A DNA stretch of 64,000 nt from JBBQYA01 sp031412335 (lineage in GTDB: Bacteria; Bacteroidota; Bacteroidia; Sphingobacteriales; Sphingobacteriaceae): positions 1-64,000 of the forward strand of contig JANOCT010000033.1 of the NCBI GenBank assembly GCA_031412335.1. The letters run 5' to 3'. Shown here one piece after another: positions 38,426-48,352 of this stretch (the first letter of the stretch is position 1; each line of letters begins with the position of its first letter). A program made the translations under genes and the position numbers. Under the pieces are notes generated by a model, which was given only the letters and a program-made list of their open reading frames with translations, was not told where the DNA came from and did no database searches.

Positions 38426-40351
38426 TTACACACCCTGGTTTTCCAAATTCATAATTTTTTCAGCCATTGTTTCCCATTCTGCCTGTAATTTATTTAAAAA
38501 AGTTTCTGAAGCTTTAAATTTTGCATTTACACTTTCCAGTTTTGCAGTATCTGCATATAATTCTGAATCGCCTAACAAAAATTCCAATTGCTTTTTTTCC
38601 TGTTCAATTTCAGAAATCTTTTGTTCTAAAACCGCCAAATCTTTATTCAGTTTAATTAATTCACGTTGCTGGTTTTGATCAATGCTAACTACTTTTTTCT
38701 CTTCTTTTTTAACTTGAACAGGAATATTAGCTGTCGGATTTGCCTTCTTTTCTTTTGCTCTTAATTCTTGCCATTCTTCATATTCTGCATATGTGCCTGG
38801 ATATTGTCGAATTTTGCGATCTTCTATCCACCAGATTTTATTGGCAACATTGTCAAGAAAAAAACGATCGTGAGAAACAGCAATAAATGTTCCTTCAAAT
38901 TGCTGTAAAGCTTGAATCAAAATATTTACTGATTGTATATCTAAGTGATTGGTTGGCTCATCTAACAATAAAAAATTCGCGTCACTAGTAATGGTTTTTG
39001 CCAAAGCAACCCTAGATTTTTCACCACCGGAAAGCACTTTTATTTTTTTGAAAACATCATCACCTGTAAAAAGAAAACAACCTAAAATGGTTCTCAATTC
39101 CGTTTCTGTATGTCGTGGTGCAAAAGCCACCAACTCCTCCAGCATGGTGTTTTCTAAAAACAACGATTCTAGTTGGTGCTGTGCAAAAAACGTCTTCGAT
39201 ACATTATGACCTAAATTTACAGTTCCATCATATTTTTCAGCACCAGCAAGAATTCGCAACAAGGTTGATTTTCCTTTTCCGTTTGCACCAATCAAAGCAA
39301 TCTTATCACCTTTTTCAATTACACCTTCCGTATTTTCTAGAATTGGTAATGAAGGATACTGCTTAGAAATATGTTCCGCCATAATAATATGTCGGCCTGG
39401 AGTTTTGGTAAATTTAAAATGAAAATTAACTGCAGCATTATCATTTGCTACATCTTCTACCCTTTCTAATTTATCCAATGCCTTTATCCGCGACTGAGCC
39501 ATTTTTGCTTTAGAAGCTTTAGCTCTGAAACGATCAATTAATGCTTCTTCCTGTTTTATTTTTTGCTGCTGATTTTTAAACTGCCCTTTTTGAATTTCTT
39601 CACGCAACCCTTTCTCTTCTAAATAAAAGGTATAATTACCTGCATATTGAATTAGTTTTCCGCCTTTAGATTCCACGATTTTAGTTACCGTTCTATCCAG
39701 AAAAAAACGATCGTGAGAAACAATTACATAAGCACCTTCAAAAGCATTCAAATAGGTTTCCAACCATTTTATGGAAGGTAAATCCAAGTGATTGGTTGGC
39801 TCATCGAGCAATAATAAATCGGGTGATTGCAATAATATTTTTGCCAACATCACCCGCATTCTCCAACCTCCAGAAAAAGTTCCTAAAGATCGTATAGTTT
39901 CTTCGGTACTAAAACCCAAACCCGCCAAGATCTCTTCCGCTTTGTATTGAATATTATAGCCATCAAGCGCTTCAAATTCAATTTGCCTATCACTTAAATC
40001 ATGCAAAATTTCGTCTGAGTAGTCGGTTTCCATTTTCACCAGCAACTCTTCTATCTCATCATGCAATTGGTTTTGGCGCTCAAAAGCCTCCATAGCCACA
40101 TGCAAAATAGAATGTTCGGATTGGTAACTCAACAAATCTTGATTCAAATAGCCGATTTTCATTCCTTTAGCTTTGGAAATCGTGCCTGAAGAAATCTTCA
40201 GATCGTTGACTAAAATTTTAAGTAAAGTTGTTTTTCCGGTACCGTTGGCGCCTATTAAGCCAATTTTTTCATTGGGTTTAATGTGCCAGTTAGCTTCTTC
40301 GTAAAGTGCCCTTGAGCCAAACTCAAAGGTAAAATTGGTTAATGCGATCAT
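38426..40351 (-). CDS. ABC-F ATPase (translation factor / resistance-type)
   Basis: 641 residues with two ABC domains without membrane segments: Walker A GANGTGKTT (about 34) and GANGKGKST (about 355), signatures LGTFSGGWRMR and LSGGEKSR, both with the LLLDEPTNHLD Walker B typical of ABC-F. A linker of charged helices with YAGNYTFYLEEK joins them (P-site tRNA interaction motif region), and a coiled-coil tail (about 560-640) resembles Uup. Acts on ribosomes. First gene of the minus-strand run with the T9SS plug. Confidence 0.93.
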   Translation of the reverse strand: MIALTNFTFEFGSRALYEEANWHIKPNEKIGLIGANGTGKTTLLKILVNDLKISSGTISKAKGMKIGYLNQDLLSYQSEHSILHVAMEAFERQNQLHDEIEELLVKMETDYSDEILHDLSDRQIEFEALDGYNIQYKAEEILAGLGFSTEETIRSLGTFSGGWRMRVMLAKILLQSPDLLLLDEPTNHLDLPSIKWLETYLNAFEGAYVIVSHDRFFLDRTVTKIVESKGGKLIQYAGNYTFYLEEKGLREEIQKGQFKNQQQKIKQEEALIDRFRAKASKAKMAQSRIKALDKLERVEDVANDNAAVNFHFKFTKTPGRHIIMAEHISKQYPSLPILENTEGVIEKGDKIALIGANGKGKSTLLRILAGAEKYDGTVNLGHNVSKTFFAQHQLESLFLENTMLEELVAFAPRHTETELRTILGCFLFTGDDVFKKIKVLSGGEKSRVALAKTITSDANFLLLDEPTNHLDIQSVNILIQALQQFEGTFIAVSHDRFFLDNVANKIWWIEDRKIRQYPGTYAEYEEWQELRAKEKKANPTANIPVQVKKEEKKVVSIDQNQQRELIKLNKDLAVLEQKISEIEQEKKQLEFLLGDSELYADTAKLESVNAKFKASETFLNKLQAEWETMAEKIMNLENQGV

Positions 40352-40804
40352 GTAATGTTATGCGTACGTGGCGCAAATTTAACAAAATTAACGGTTTGAG
40401 GGGATGGGTGTTGTTAGGGGGAAATAGAAACACTATAAAAAGGCTACTAACATTTTTTGAACGATAAAAATTATACTTTCAAACAAATAATTAGTTAAAG
40501 ATTTTTCTGAAAAATTTATTTGATAGGAAATGTAATTTTCAAGAATGTTAATTATTCAAATAAAAAATACTTTTCGAAGTGAAATTTTTATTAGTGAAGC
40601 CACAAGAGTTTTCAACTTGTCACAAAATTCTTGTCACATTTTAAATTGTGACGTAAAATTGTGACAAACTTTAATAGAATTTAGAACCCACATTATAAAC
40701 TTTCAGCATATTTAATAAAAGATAATTTCTTAAATTTGAATATCAGTAAGCTATAATAAATCAATTTGCTAATTTTATTTAATAATAATTAAACGAAATA
40801 AAAC
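40352..40804. other. Divergent intergenic region of 453 bases
   Basis: This gap separates the ABC-F run from the interrupted lipoprotein gene. It holds the four-part GTCACA/TGTGAC palindrome (40617-40667) and a TAAATTTG -7 box at 40731-40738, 67 bases before the lipoprotein ATG and without a good TTTG partner. I saw no small gene. Confidence 0.6.
40617..40667. promoter_or_regulatory. Nested palindrome with four GTCACA/TGTGAC half-sites
   Basis: GTCACA occurs at 40619 and 40633 and its inverse TGTGAC at 40647 and 40660, spaced 14, 14 and 13 bases. The inner pair and the outer pair are each near-perfect inverted repeats. The half-site recalls CRP/FNR-type boxes (TGTGA) but in opposite order, so an operator bound by a dimer or tetramer, or a stem-loop, are both possible. 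Confidence 0.6.
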
Positions 40805-41377
40805 ATGAAAACAAAATTAATATTCCTCATAATATTCGTTTTAACAATCTCAGCCTGTTCAAAAAACGATGAACAACAGAAAATTGCATCTAAAACAAAT
40901 AAAGTATTGTTTTTAAAAGTTGATCATAACTTAAATAAATTTGAAGCAGGTACAGAATTAAATTTTGCAGACACTTCTTCTACTATGACTATTTCTAAAA
41001 TATATGTTAGCCCAGGAGATTTTGGAAGTATAAAACTAAATTTTCAAGAAATAAACAAACCATTGTTTGATGGAACCATTATTTGAAGTGGTTTAGGCAA
41101 AATGAATTTTCCGGATAATTTATTAGATGAAAGTCAATTTGAGAGAGTGCTTACTAATGATTATGTAATTCCGAATGCAGGCTTTGAAAATGTATTTAAT
41201 CCTACAAATCAGACTTATGACTATAATCCAATTTGGAGTTCCGTTCAAAGTTTAGTTAAAGTTCGGGAGTTTTTGAAATCTAATCCGAATGCCACAGTGA
41301 AATTATTCTTATATACTCCAAGCCAAGGTGTTGGTAATCCCGCAGATTGGGACTGGATTATTATGATAAAAAATTAA
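40805..41377 (+). pseudogene. Lipoprotein gene interrupted by an in-frame TGA
   Basis: The ATG at 40805 opens a lipoprotein with lipobox ISAC (Cys18). The frame is broken at 41084-41086 (TGA) and continues without another stop to TAA at 41377, about 190 codons. The residues before and after (FDGTII and SGLGKMNFPDNL) read as one domain, and a Trp codon TGG needs only one base change. The downstream half has no lipoprotein signal. Family not recognised; the C-terminal NPADWDWIIMIKN has the look of a small Bacteroidota lipoprotein. A single-base error or a real nonsense mutation. Confidence 0.75.
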
Positions 41378-41694
41378 CTTAATCTTAATAAATTCTAATA
41401 AAGTAATTGCTAAGATCCGCTAAGCTAGATTTACACAGATTAAATAGGAACAACTAAACTAGCAATCATATTTTCTTTGTTTAAAGTAATATATTTTTTG
41501 AAGCAAATAGCTGTTTGATTAAATAATAATTAACGTGAGATTTTTATATTTTTTAAAAGAATAGTAAAATGTAACTAAACTATTTGATTTCTTATTATTG
41601 TAGTATAGATTTTAAAATAAAATGATTTTATCTTCCTTTTGGTTTCATCCTTGCTAAGATTAAACAATAATAGTCTTCCCCATGAAACGCACAG
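41378..41694. other. Intergenic region, nothing recognised
   Basis: 317 A+T-rich bases between the interrupted lipoprotein and the DASS transporter gene. No TAnnTTTG promoter, terminator or RNA gene was seen. Confidence 0.5.
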
Positions 41695-43041
41695 ATGAAA
41701 AAAAGAATTAATCTTATTCCATTACTTTCTGCTTTAGTTCTATTCTGTTTATTATTAATATTCCCTGTTTTCGAAAGTTTGCCAGCAAGCAAGGCATTAG
41801 CTTTATTGGTTTTAATCGCAATTTTATGGATAACTGAAGCACTTCCGCTTCCGCTAACTGCTTTATTAATTCCAGTCATTTCCGTTTTATTAACTTTAGC
41901 AAATACTCAAAAATCATTTTCAGAGTTCGCAAACCCAATTATATTTTTGTTTATGGGCGGCTTTGTATTAGCTGGAGCATTAACCAGACATTCATTAGAT
42001 AAATTACTCGCACAAAAATTAATAAAATTTGCCAAAGGGAATTTTTATTGGTCGGCTGTATTGTTAATGTTGGCAACATCTTTTATGGCATGTTGGGTAA
42101 GTAATACCTCTTCCACTGCTATGATGATTCCTTTAGGGCTCGGAATCTTATCTTTAGTGAAAAAAGATTCGGTATCTCCGGAATCAAAATTTTTAATTCT
42201 TGGAATTGCCTATTCTGCAAATATTGGTGGAGTGATAACTATGACGGCAACACCACCAAACGCTATTGGAGCAGCAATATTAGGTCTTTCATTTTCCGAA
42301 TGGTTAAAGTATAGCTTGCCAGTTTTTCTCTTCACTTTCCCTACCATGGTCATCATTTTGACCGCTTATTTCAAACCAGATAAAAAGATGATTATTGGAG
42401 AAATGATGATTTATAAAGAGAAAAATTCACCGAATAAAACTTTGGCATTTATATTCGGAATAACGATTATTTTATGGATGATGGATGGAGTACTTTCTCG
42501 CTGGTTTACTATAAATGGTAGTTTTAATTCATTGGTCGCAATATTTGCTATTTTTTTAGTTTTTATAACGGGAGTTTTAACTTGGGATGAAATAAAAAAG
42601 AGTATACAATGGGATATATTATTGCTTTTTGGCGGTGGTCTAAGTTTAGGGTTTATTATCGAAAGCAGTGGGCTAGGTGCACTTTTAATTAATCAAATTA
42701 CTTTTTTAATCAACGTAATTCCTTTATTTATTTTTATCTGGTTAGTAGTTATTTTCAGTATTGTACTTACAGAATTTATGAGTAATACAGCTAGTGCAGC
42801 ATTAATACTTCCTTTACTATTTACTATGGCAAACCAATTAGAAATTAACCCAATGATTCTCGTTCTACCAGCAACAATTGCAGCGTCCTTTGGCTTTATG
42901 CTTCCTATGGGTACTCCGCCTAATGCAATGGTTTATGCAACAGGTTTAATTCCTCAAAAAGATATGCTAAAAGTAGGACTAAGATTAAATATTATATCTT
43001 CAATTATACTAACCACCTTTTTTTATCTTATTTTTAAGTAA
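41695..43041 (+). CDS. DASS/SLC13-family anion (di- or tricarboxylate) transporter
   Basis: 448 residues and about 11-12 membrane segments. Both signature SNT motifs are present: VSNTSSTAMMIPL (about 133) and MSNTASAALILPL (about 362), which form the substrate and sodium sites, with AT(P/T)PNA-type loops (ATPPNAIGAA, GTPPNAMVYA). It should import a dicarboxylate or similar anion with sodium. Convergent with the HTCS gene, with only 26 bases between. Confidence 0.9.
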   Translation: MKKRINLIPLLSALVLFCLLLIFPVFESLPASKALALLVLIAILWITEALPLPLTALLIPVISVLLTLANTQKSFSEFANPIIFLFMGGFVLAGALTRHSLDKLLAQKLIKFAKGNFYWSAVLLMLATSFMACWVSNTSSTAMMIPLGLGILSLVKKDSVSPESKFLILGIAYSANIGGVITMTATPPNAIGAAILGLSFSEWLKYSLPVFLFTFPTMVIILTAYFKPDKKMIIGEMMIYKEKNSPNKTLAFIFGITIILWMMDGVLSRWFTINGSFNSLVAIFAIFLVFITGVLTWDEIKKSIQWDILLLFGGGLSLGFIIESSGLGALLINQITFLINVIPLFIFIWLVVIFSIVLTEFMSNTASAALILPLLFTMANQLEINPMILVLPATIAASFGFMLPMGTPPNAMVYATGLIPQKDMLKVGLRLNIISSIILTTFFYLIFK

Positions 43042-43067
43042 ATAATTAGAAAATGGTTTAAAACAAA

Positions 43068-46000
43068 CTAGATATGATTTTTATTTAAATTCATTTCAGA
43101 CGAACGCCATTCCTGCGGTGTGGTTCCAAACTCTTGCTTAAAAACGCGAGCAAAATAGCCAGCATCCTGGTAGCCACATTCAAAAGCAACATTTGATATA
43201 TTGTTTTCGGGGTTTTGCAATAATTCTTTTGCCTTATTCAAGCGAATTGCTCGAATAAATCGAACAGGCGAAAAACCAGTTAATGCATCCAATTTTCGAT
43301 GTAGTTGGGAATGACTCATAAAAACGTCGCTACACAAATTTTCGACCGTGAAATTATTATCGGCCAAATGAGCTTCTACTACTTCACGCACTTTTTTTAC
43401 GAATAAATTTTCTTGAACTTCATTGATTAAATTAATACCTGGTTCGTTTAGTATTATTTTATCATTTTCCGACAAGAGTTTATTTGAATAATACTCTTGT
43501 AATTTTTTACGTAATTCAAGCAGTTTTTTTATTCTTATCAGTAATTCTTCTTTATTAAATGGTTTTTCTAAATAAGCATCAGCACCTAATTCTAATCCTT
43601 TTAATTTACTCTCCACATCCGCTTTTGCCGTAAGCATAATAATGGGAATATGGCTTGTACGCTCGTCTGCTCTCAATTTAAGGCTCATTTCAAACCCATC
43701 TATAAATGGCATCATTACATCCGTAATAATCAAATCGGGGATGATTTCAGTAGCAATTTCCAACCCTTCTCTCCCATCACGCCCTACAGCTAATCTATAT
43801 TCTGGCAAACAACTAGCAGTATAAGCAACTACATCAGCATTATCTTCAACTAATAATATCAATTGTTTTTTAGATGATTCTGTTTTCTTAATAATTGGTT
43901 GTATTCTTTCTTCTTTGCTTTTAATGAATGTATTTACTTCTGTTTTTTTACTACCAAAATCCATTTGATTGTTTTCAGACTTAGTAATTTTAAAAGGCAA
44001 CATTACGGTAAACTCAGTACCTTTTGTAGCTCCCACAGGTGGACTTTTTACGCTTATTTCTCCATCCATTAATCTTACTAATTCTTTGGTTAGTGCGAGC
44101 CCAATTCCTGTTCCTTCTGCTTTTCTGGTCGCACTATTATCAAGCTGATAAAACCGATCAAAAACATGCAGCAACTGGTCTTCAGGAATTCCTATGCCTG
44201 TGTCTTTTACTTTTATTATTAGGTTTATTTCATTTATTTTTCCAATTTCTTTTTGCTCCGAAACACTGATATAAATGTTTCCTTTTTCTGGAGTAAATTT
44301 TAATGAGTTAGATAATAAATTAGAGATAATTTGTCGGAGTTTTTCTGTATCGTATAAAGTAAAATACGAATCAATGGAAGATAAAAAATGGAATTGTTTA
44401 TTCTGACTTTCTGCTAATGAATGAAAAGACTCAACCATATAACGTAAAAAATTAATAACATCTCCTTGCACCAGATGTAATTCCATTTTCCCATTTTCCA
44501 ATTTAGATAAATCCAACATTTCATTTACCAAATTGAGTAAGCTTTGCCCATTCCGAACAATCATCTCCATTCCATTATCAAAATGCTCATTAGGTTTGTT
44601 AATTACTTGTTTTGCCATCCCCAAAATCACGGTCAATGGTGTTCTAAATTCATGCGTAATGTTGGTATATAATTGCGTTTTAACAGTATCTAACTCTTTT
44701 GCTCTTTTTGCTTCCAATTGTTCAAAACTCAATTGAGACTCAAGTCTTGTTTTATTAATTTTATACATAAAAAATTCTCGAACGGTTAATCCGATAATTA
44801 AAGCATAAAACAAATATGCCCACCAGGTTTTCCACCATGGTGGCAAAATGGTAATTTTCAATTCTCGTGTTTGTGCACTCCAAGTACCTTGGCTGTTGCT
44901 CCCTTGTACTTTAAAAACATAATTGCCTGGTGGCAAATGCAAATAGGTAGCATTTCTGTTGGTGCCTGCTTGCACCCACTCTTTATCTGCCCCTTCTAAT
45001 TTGTATCGATATTTATTTTGTGTTGCAGTAGTAAAATCTAATGAAGCAAATTCAAGAGTAAGTATATCTTGTAAATGAGTTAGAGAGATTGTTTCCGTTT
45101 GCTCAATAGTATTTTTAAGTACGCCCGTATTATCATTTGGTAATACTGGTGCATTATTTATCAAAATATTCGTTATGTAAACATTGGATATAAATGTTTT
45201 TGCTAAAATTTCTTTAGGATCAAAAATATTTAACCCATTAACACCACCAAAAGCCAAATTTCCGTTCGGTAATTTTTTATATGCATTGGTGTTAAATTCA
45301 TTATCCTGCAAGCCATCAGCTTTGGTGAAATTTCTAAAAAGCCAATTATCGTTATCATCTTTTTTAGCAGTATTTAAACAAAAAATACCTTTGTTAGTAC
45401 TTCCCCAAATATTACCTGCTTCATCTGCCAACAAGCCATATATAACATTATCTGGTAGTCCATTTTTCACGGTTATATGCAGAAAATTTCCAGTTGATTT
45501 TTCTAGTCTGTTTAAACCTCCCCCTTTAGTACCAATCCATAAATAATTAGCGTTTATGGGATCTTCAATAAAACATGTCACATGATTATAATTAAGGGAA
45601 TTAGGCCTATTATCATTGTAATACCATTTTACTTGATTTTCAGCTTGTTGAGTATTGGTTAAAATTACTTTAGCAAATCCATCCAATGTACCAATCCAAT
45701 ATTCACCATTTTTATCTTCGTATAGCGATGTAGTTACTGCAATATCAGCCATTGGTTTGGCTTTATTGGTATTAATATTTATGGTAGTTATTTTTTCAGT
45801 TGTGGTATTTAACAACATAATAACTCCTCCTAATCCAGCAAACCAAATATGATTTTTACTATCTTCTATTATGGGTTGTTTAGATCCCATTCCTTCATAA
45901 TTATTAATAGATGGATAAGGAGTTAATTTATTGGTAGCGGAGTTATATTTAAAAAATCCTTTGTTATCACTTTTAAGCCAATAATCCCCTGTTTTTGCAA

Positions 46001-47186
46001 TAATAAAATTATCTATTTGTGTTACTTCTGGTATTTTAGAAAAAGCATTTTCTTGTATAGTTTTATTTTGCAATCTTTTCCACCTATATCCAACATCACC
46101 TAAAAAAATATCGTTGTTAGTATTAGGTACTATGCTATAAATGCTGAAAGCACTGAGTTGGGCATTAAATTTTTCATTCGTTATGTTATATTTTCGTAAG
46201 CCATACCCTACTGTACCACACCATAGCAAACCTGATTTATCAAATAGAAAAGGATAAACAATTCTTTTTTCAGTAGGTAATTTTAAGTCCCATTGAAGTG
46301 TTTTATTTGGAGCCCAAGCACTAACATCATAAAAAGAAAGTTCTCGATGGTGTTTATCCCAGAGTTTACTATTGGGTTTTAAAATAATATTACCTTCTGG
46401 ATATTTGTTTGTATCAAACAATGGAGTTATTGTTTTTCCATCATACAAATATAGATTACAGTTAATCAGAATATCTTGACTCTTAGTAAAATAACCGTTG
46501 TTTAATAATTGTCCGTTGGCCAATTGGAGAAAAATATTTTTTACAACATCATATTTGTATACAGTACCATCCATACCACCAAACCACGTATTTTTGTTTT
46601 TATCATTCCCTATTCCATACACTTTAGTATTATTTGGCATGGATATTTTATTGATAATTGGCTTAACATCTTTATCAAAAAAATTGGCTGCAAGTGTTAT
46701 GATATTTATTTTACCGTCATCCGTAGCTATTAGCATCCTACCATCTGGCATTTCTTCTATAATCTTTATAACATTATTTGATAGCCCTTCTGGATTTGTA
46801 TTGCTATGTCCGATTCTTAAGAAATTGCCAATTTTTTTATCATAAATATTTAATCCCTCATTTTCGGTACCTACCCAAATACGTCCTTTACTGTCTTCAA
46901 AAAGTTTATTTATGCTATTACTGCTTAGGGTTTTGGCATTATTAGGATCGTTGGTAAAGACCTTGAAATTATAACCATCATATCGGTTGAGCCCATCTTT
47001 TGTTCCTACCCAAATAAAGCCTTCTTTATCTTGCAAAATATCATAAACCATACCTTGAGATAAGCCTTCTGAGGCAGAGATAGTCTCGTAGTTTTTAATG
47101 GCTTGGCCAAATAAACTAAATGAGAAAAATGAAAAAATAATCATTAAACTCAATTTATATGAAAGCGATATTTTGTTCATAGGCAT
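43068..47186 (-). CDS. Hybrid two-component regulator (HTCS) with propeller sensor and AraC output
   Basis: 1372 residues. Signal peptide (about 1-28), a periplasmic two-propeller sensor (reg_prop repeats with IWVGTKDGLNRYD-like units, about 30-690), a Y_Y_Y domain (about 710-795), one transmembrane helix (about 800-820), histidine kinase with THEFRTPL (His about 845), N box NLLSNSLKFT, DTGIGIP and GTGIGLAL, a receiver with phospho-Asp near 1155 in ITDVMMP, and an AraC-type helix-turn-helix (about 1265-1365, AFECGYQDAGYFARVFKQEFG). Such one-protein systems usually sense oligosaccharides and switch on polysaccharide loci. Here no SusC/SusD pair is nearby; the likely targets are the divergent plus-strand genes from 47502. 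Confidence 0.93.
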   Translation of the reverse strand: MPMNKISLSYKLSLMIIFSFFSFSLFGQAIKNYETISASEGLSQGMVYDILQDKEGFIWVGTKDGLNRYDGYNFKVFTNDPNNAKTLSSNSINKLFEDSKGRIWVGTENEGLNIYDKKIGNFLRIGHSNTNPEGLSNNVIKIIEEMPDGRMLIATDDGKINIITLAANFFDKDVKPIINKISMPNNTKVYGIGNDKNKNTWFGGMDGTVYKYDVVKNIFLQLANGQLLNNGYFTKSQDILINCNLYLYDGKTITPLFDTNKYPEGNIILKPNSKLWDKHHRELSFYDVSAWAPNKTLQWDLKLPTEKRIVYPFLFDKSGLLWCGTVGYGLRKYNITNEKFNAQLSAFSIYSIVPNTNNDIFLGDVGYRWKRLQNKTIQENAFSKIPEVTQIDNFIIAKTGDYWLKSDNKGFFKYNSATNKLTPYPSINNYEGMGSKQPIIEDSKNHIWFAGLGGVIMLLNTTTEKITTININTNKAKPMADIAVTTSLYEDKNGEYWIGTLDGFAKVILTNTQQAENQVKWYYNDNRPNSLNYNHVTCFIEDPINANYLWIGTKGGGLNRLEKSTGNFLHITVKNGLPDNVIYGLLADEAGNIWGSTNKGIFCLNTAKKDDNDNWLFRNFTKADGLQDNEFNTNAYKKLPNGNLAFGGVNGLNIFDPKEILAKTFISNVYITNILINNAPVLPNDNTGVLKNTIEQTETISLTHLQDILTLEFASLDFTTATQNKYRYKLEGADKEWVQAGTNRNATYLHLPPGNYVFKVQGSNSQGTWSAQTRELKITILPPWWKTWWAYLFYALIIGLTVREFFMYKINKTRLESQLSFEQLEAKRAKELDTVKTQLYTNITHEFRTPLTVILGMAKQVINKPNEHFDNGMEMIVRNGQSLLNLVNEMLDLSKLENGKMELHLVQGDVINFLRYMVESFHSLAESQNKQFHFLSSIDSYFTLYDTEKLRQIISNLLSNSLKFTPEKGNIYISVSEQKEIGKINEINLIIKVKDTGIGIPEDQLLHVFDRFYQLDNSATRKAEGTGIGLALTKELVRLMDGEISVKSPPVGATKGTEFTVMLPFKITKSENNQMDFGSKKTEVNTFIKSKEERIQPIIKKTESSKKQLILLVEDNADVVAYTASCLPEYRLAVGRDGREGLEIATEIIPDLIITDVMMPFIDGFEMSLKLRADERTSHIPIIMLTAKADVESKLKGLELGADAYLEKPFNKEELLIRIKKLLELRKKLQEYYSNKLLSENDKIILNEPGINLINEVQENLFVKKVREVVEAHLADNNFTVENLCSDVFMSHSQLHRKLDALTGFSPVRFIRAIRLNKAKELLQNPENNISNVAFECGYQDAGYFARVFKQEFGTTPQEWRSSEMNLNKNHI

Positions 47187-47501
47187 CTAAATGTAGTTGT
47201 TATGTTTTTAAATTTTGATTAAAAAATCTAAAAGAATCATGCTCTGAATGAATAATGCTGAATTTATCCTATAGATGCATAATTTATCCTACACAATGCT
47301 GAAAATTTAGGATAGAAATCACAAAATATCCTAACATATCCTTTCATTATGATGCACTTTTGAAATGTAAAACAGAACAGCATTATTTTTTAAAGAGATG
47401 AGAATCATTTGCTAAGGATTGAAAAAAAAGCAATGAAAACTATTAAAAAAGAAATTTAATAAGAAAACTAACATTCAATTTAAACTATAAACCAAAAAAA
47501 A
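47187..47501. other. Divergent regulatory region between HTCS and the plus-strand cluster
   Basis: 315 bases that must hold both promoters. The middle contains the TATCCT box cluster. The rest is A-rich with no clear TAnnTTTG element; a CACTTTTG at about 47355 is close but has the wrong first base. Confidence 0.55.
47254..47343. promoter_or_regulatory. Cluster of five TATCCT boxes, candidate HTCS operator
   Basis: TATCCTA occurs at 47265, 47285 and 47327, TATCCTT at 47337, and the inverse TAGGATA at 47308. The starts are 20, 23, 19 and 10 bases apart, so the boxes lie near one face of the helix. The two left boxes are part of an 11-base direct repeat, and ATGCTGAA precedes boxes 1 and 3. AraC-domain regulators typically bind direct repeats about two helical turns apart. 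Confidence 0.6.
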
Positions 47502-48245
47502 ATGAAAAGCAATCTCAACTCAAAAATGAAGATGTTAAGTCTTCTATTAATTCTCATTCCTTTTTTAGGAATAAGCCAAACTAAAAATGTATTGTCTACT
47601 CATCGGGTATTTCCTAAAATTGACAAAGTGCTTGAATTTGAAAAAGCCTTAGCCATGCATGCCAAAAAATATCATAGTGGTGATACGAGATGGAGTGTTT
47701 TTGAAATTCAGTCTGGACCAGATTTCGGAGGATTTCAAATTACTGAAGGTCCTAAATCTTGGGAATCTGAAGATACCAGAGGAAACATGGGCGACGAACA
47801 CATGAACGATTGGAACAAATCTGTAACAATACATTTAACAGAAAGGCAATCAGGTGGATATTCTGTTTATCAGGATTCATTAAGCACTAGTCCACTTACA
47901 GATTTCGCAGAAAAAACGCAAATTACCCATCTTTATCCAAAACCAGGATATGAAGGACAAATTCGTGGAATAATCAAAAATCTTCGAAAAGTATGGCAAG
48001 CAAACGGTCAATCTGTTGCTGTATATTCAGCTAATGGTTCAGGACCATCGCAATTTTCTATAGTTTTTAGATACAAACAAGGTTTGAAGGAAAAAACTGA
48101 TGGATTTCGTAAGCCATTTAAAACTACTTACGAAGGGATTTTTGGAGATGATTCTATGGAAGCATATTTAGATGGAATCCGTAAATATACCGATGAATCT
48201 TGGAGCGAAATTATTTTCATGAGGAAAGATTTAGGTTCGAAATAA
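47502..48245 (+). CDS. Secreted protein of unknown function, first gene of HTCS-facing cluster
   Basis: 247 residues with a signal peptide (about 1-25, ending GISQ). The mature part has two similar halves of about 100 residues that look like dimeric alpha-beta-barrel (NIPSNAP/ABM-like) domains: half 1 starts VLSTHRVFPKIDKVLEFEKA and half 2 near THLYPKPGYEGQIRGIIKN. No family name is certain. It is predicted to be periplasmic or secreted. Its promoter region holds the TATCCT cluster, so it is the best candidate for HTCS control. Next gene begins 107 bases on. Confidence 0.8.
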   Translation: MKSNLNSKMKMLSLLLILIPFLGISQTKNVLSTHRVFPKIDKVLEFEKALAMHAKKYHSGDTRWSVFEIQSGPDFGGFQITEGPKSWESEDTRGNMGDEHMNDWNKSVTIHLTERQSGGYSVYQDSLSTSPLTDFAEKTQITHLYPKPGYEGQIRGIIKNLRKVWQANGQSVAVYSANGSGPSQFSIVFRYKQGLKEKTDGFRKPFKTTYEGIFGDDSMEAYLDGIRKYTDESWSEIIFMRKDLGSK

Positions 48246-48352
48246 TTACATAATCTGTTAATTAACAAAGTGTACAAATTAATTTTTGTGCATTTTGTTT
48301 AATTTAATTGTGTACCTAAATTTATTTTATTTAAAAATAATTTATACCTATT

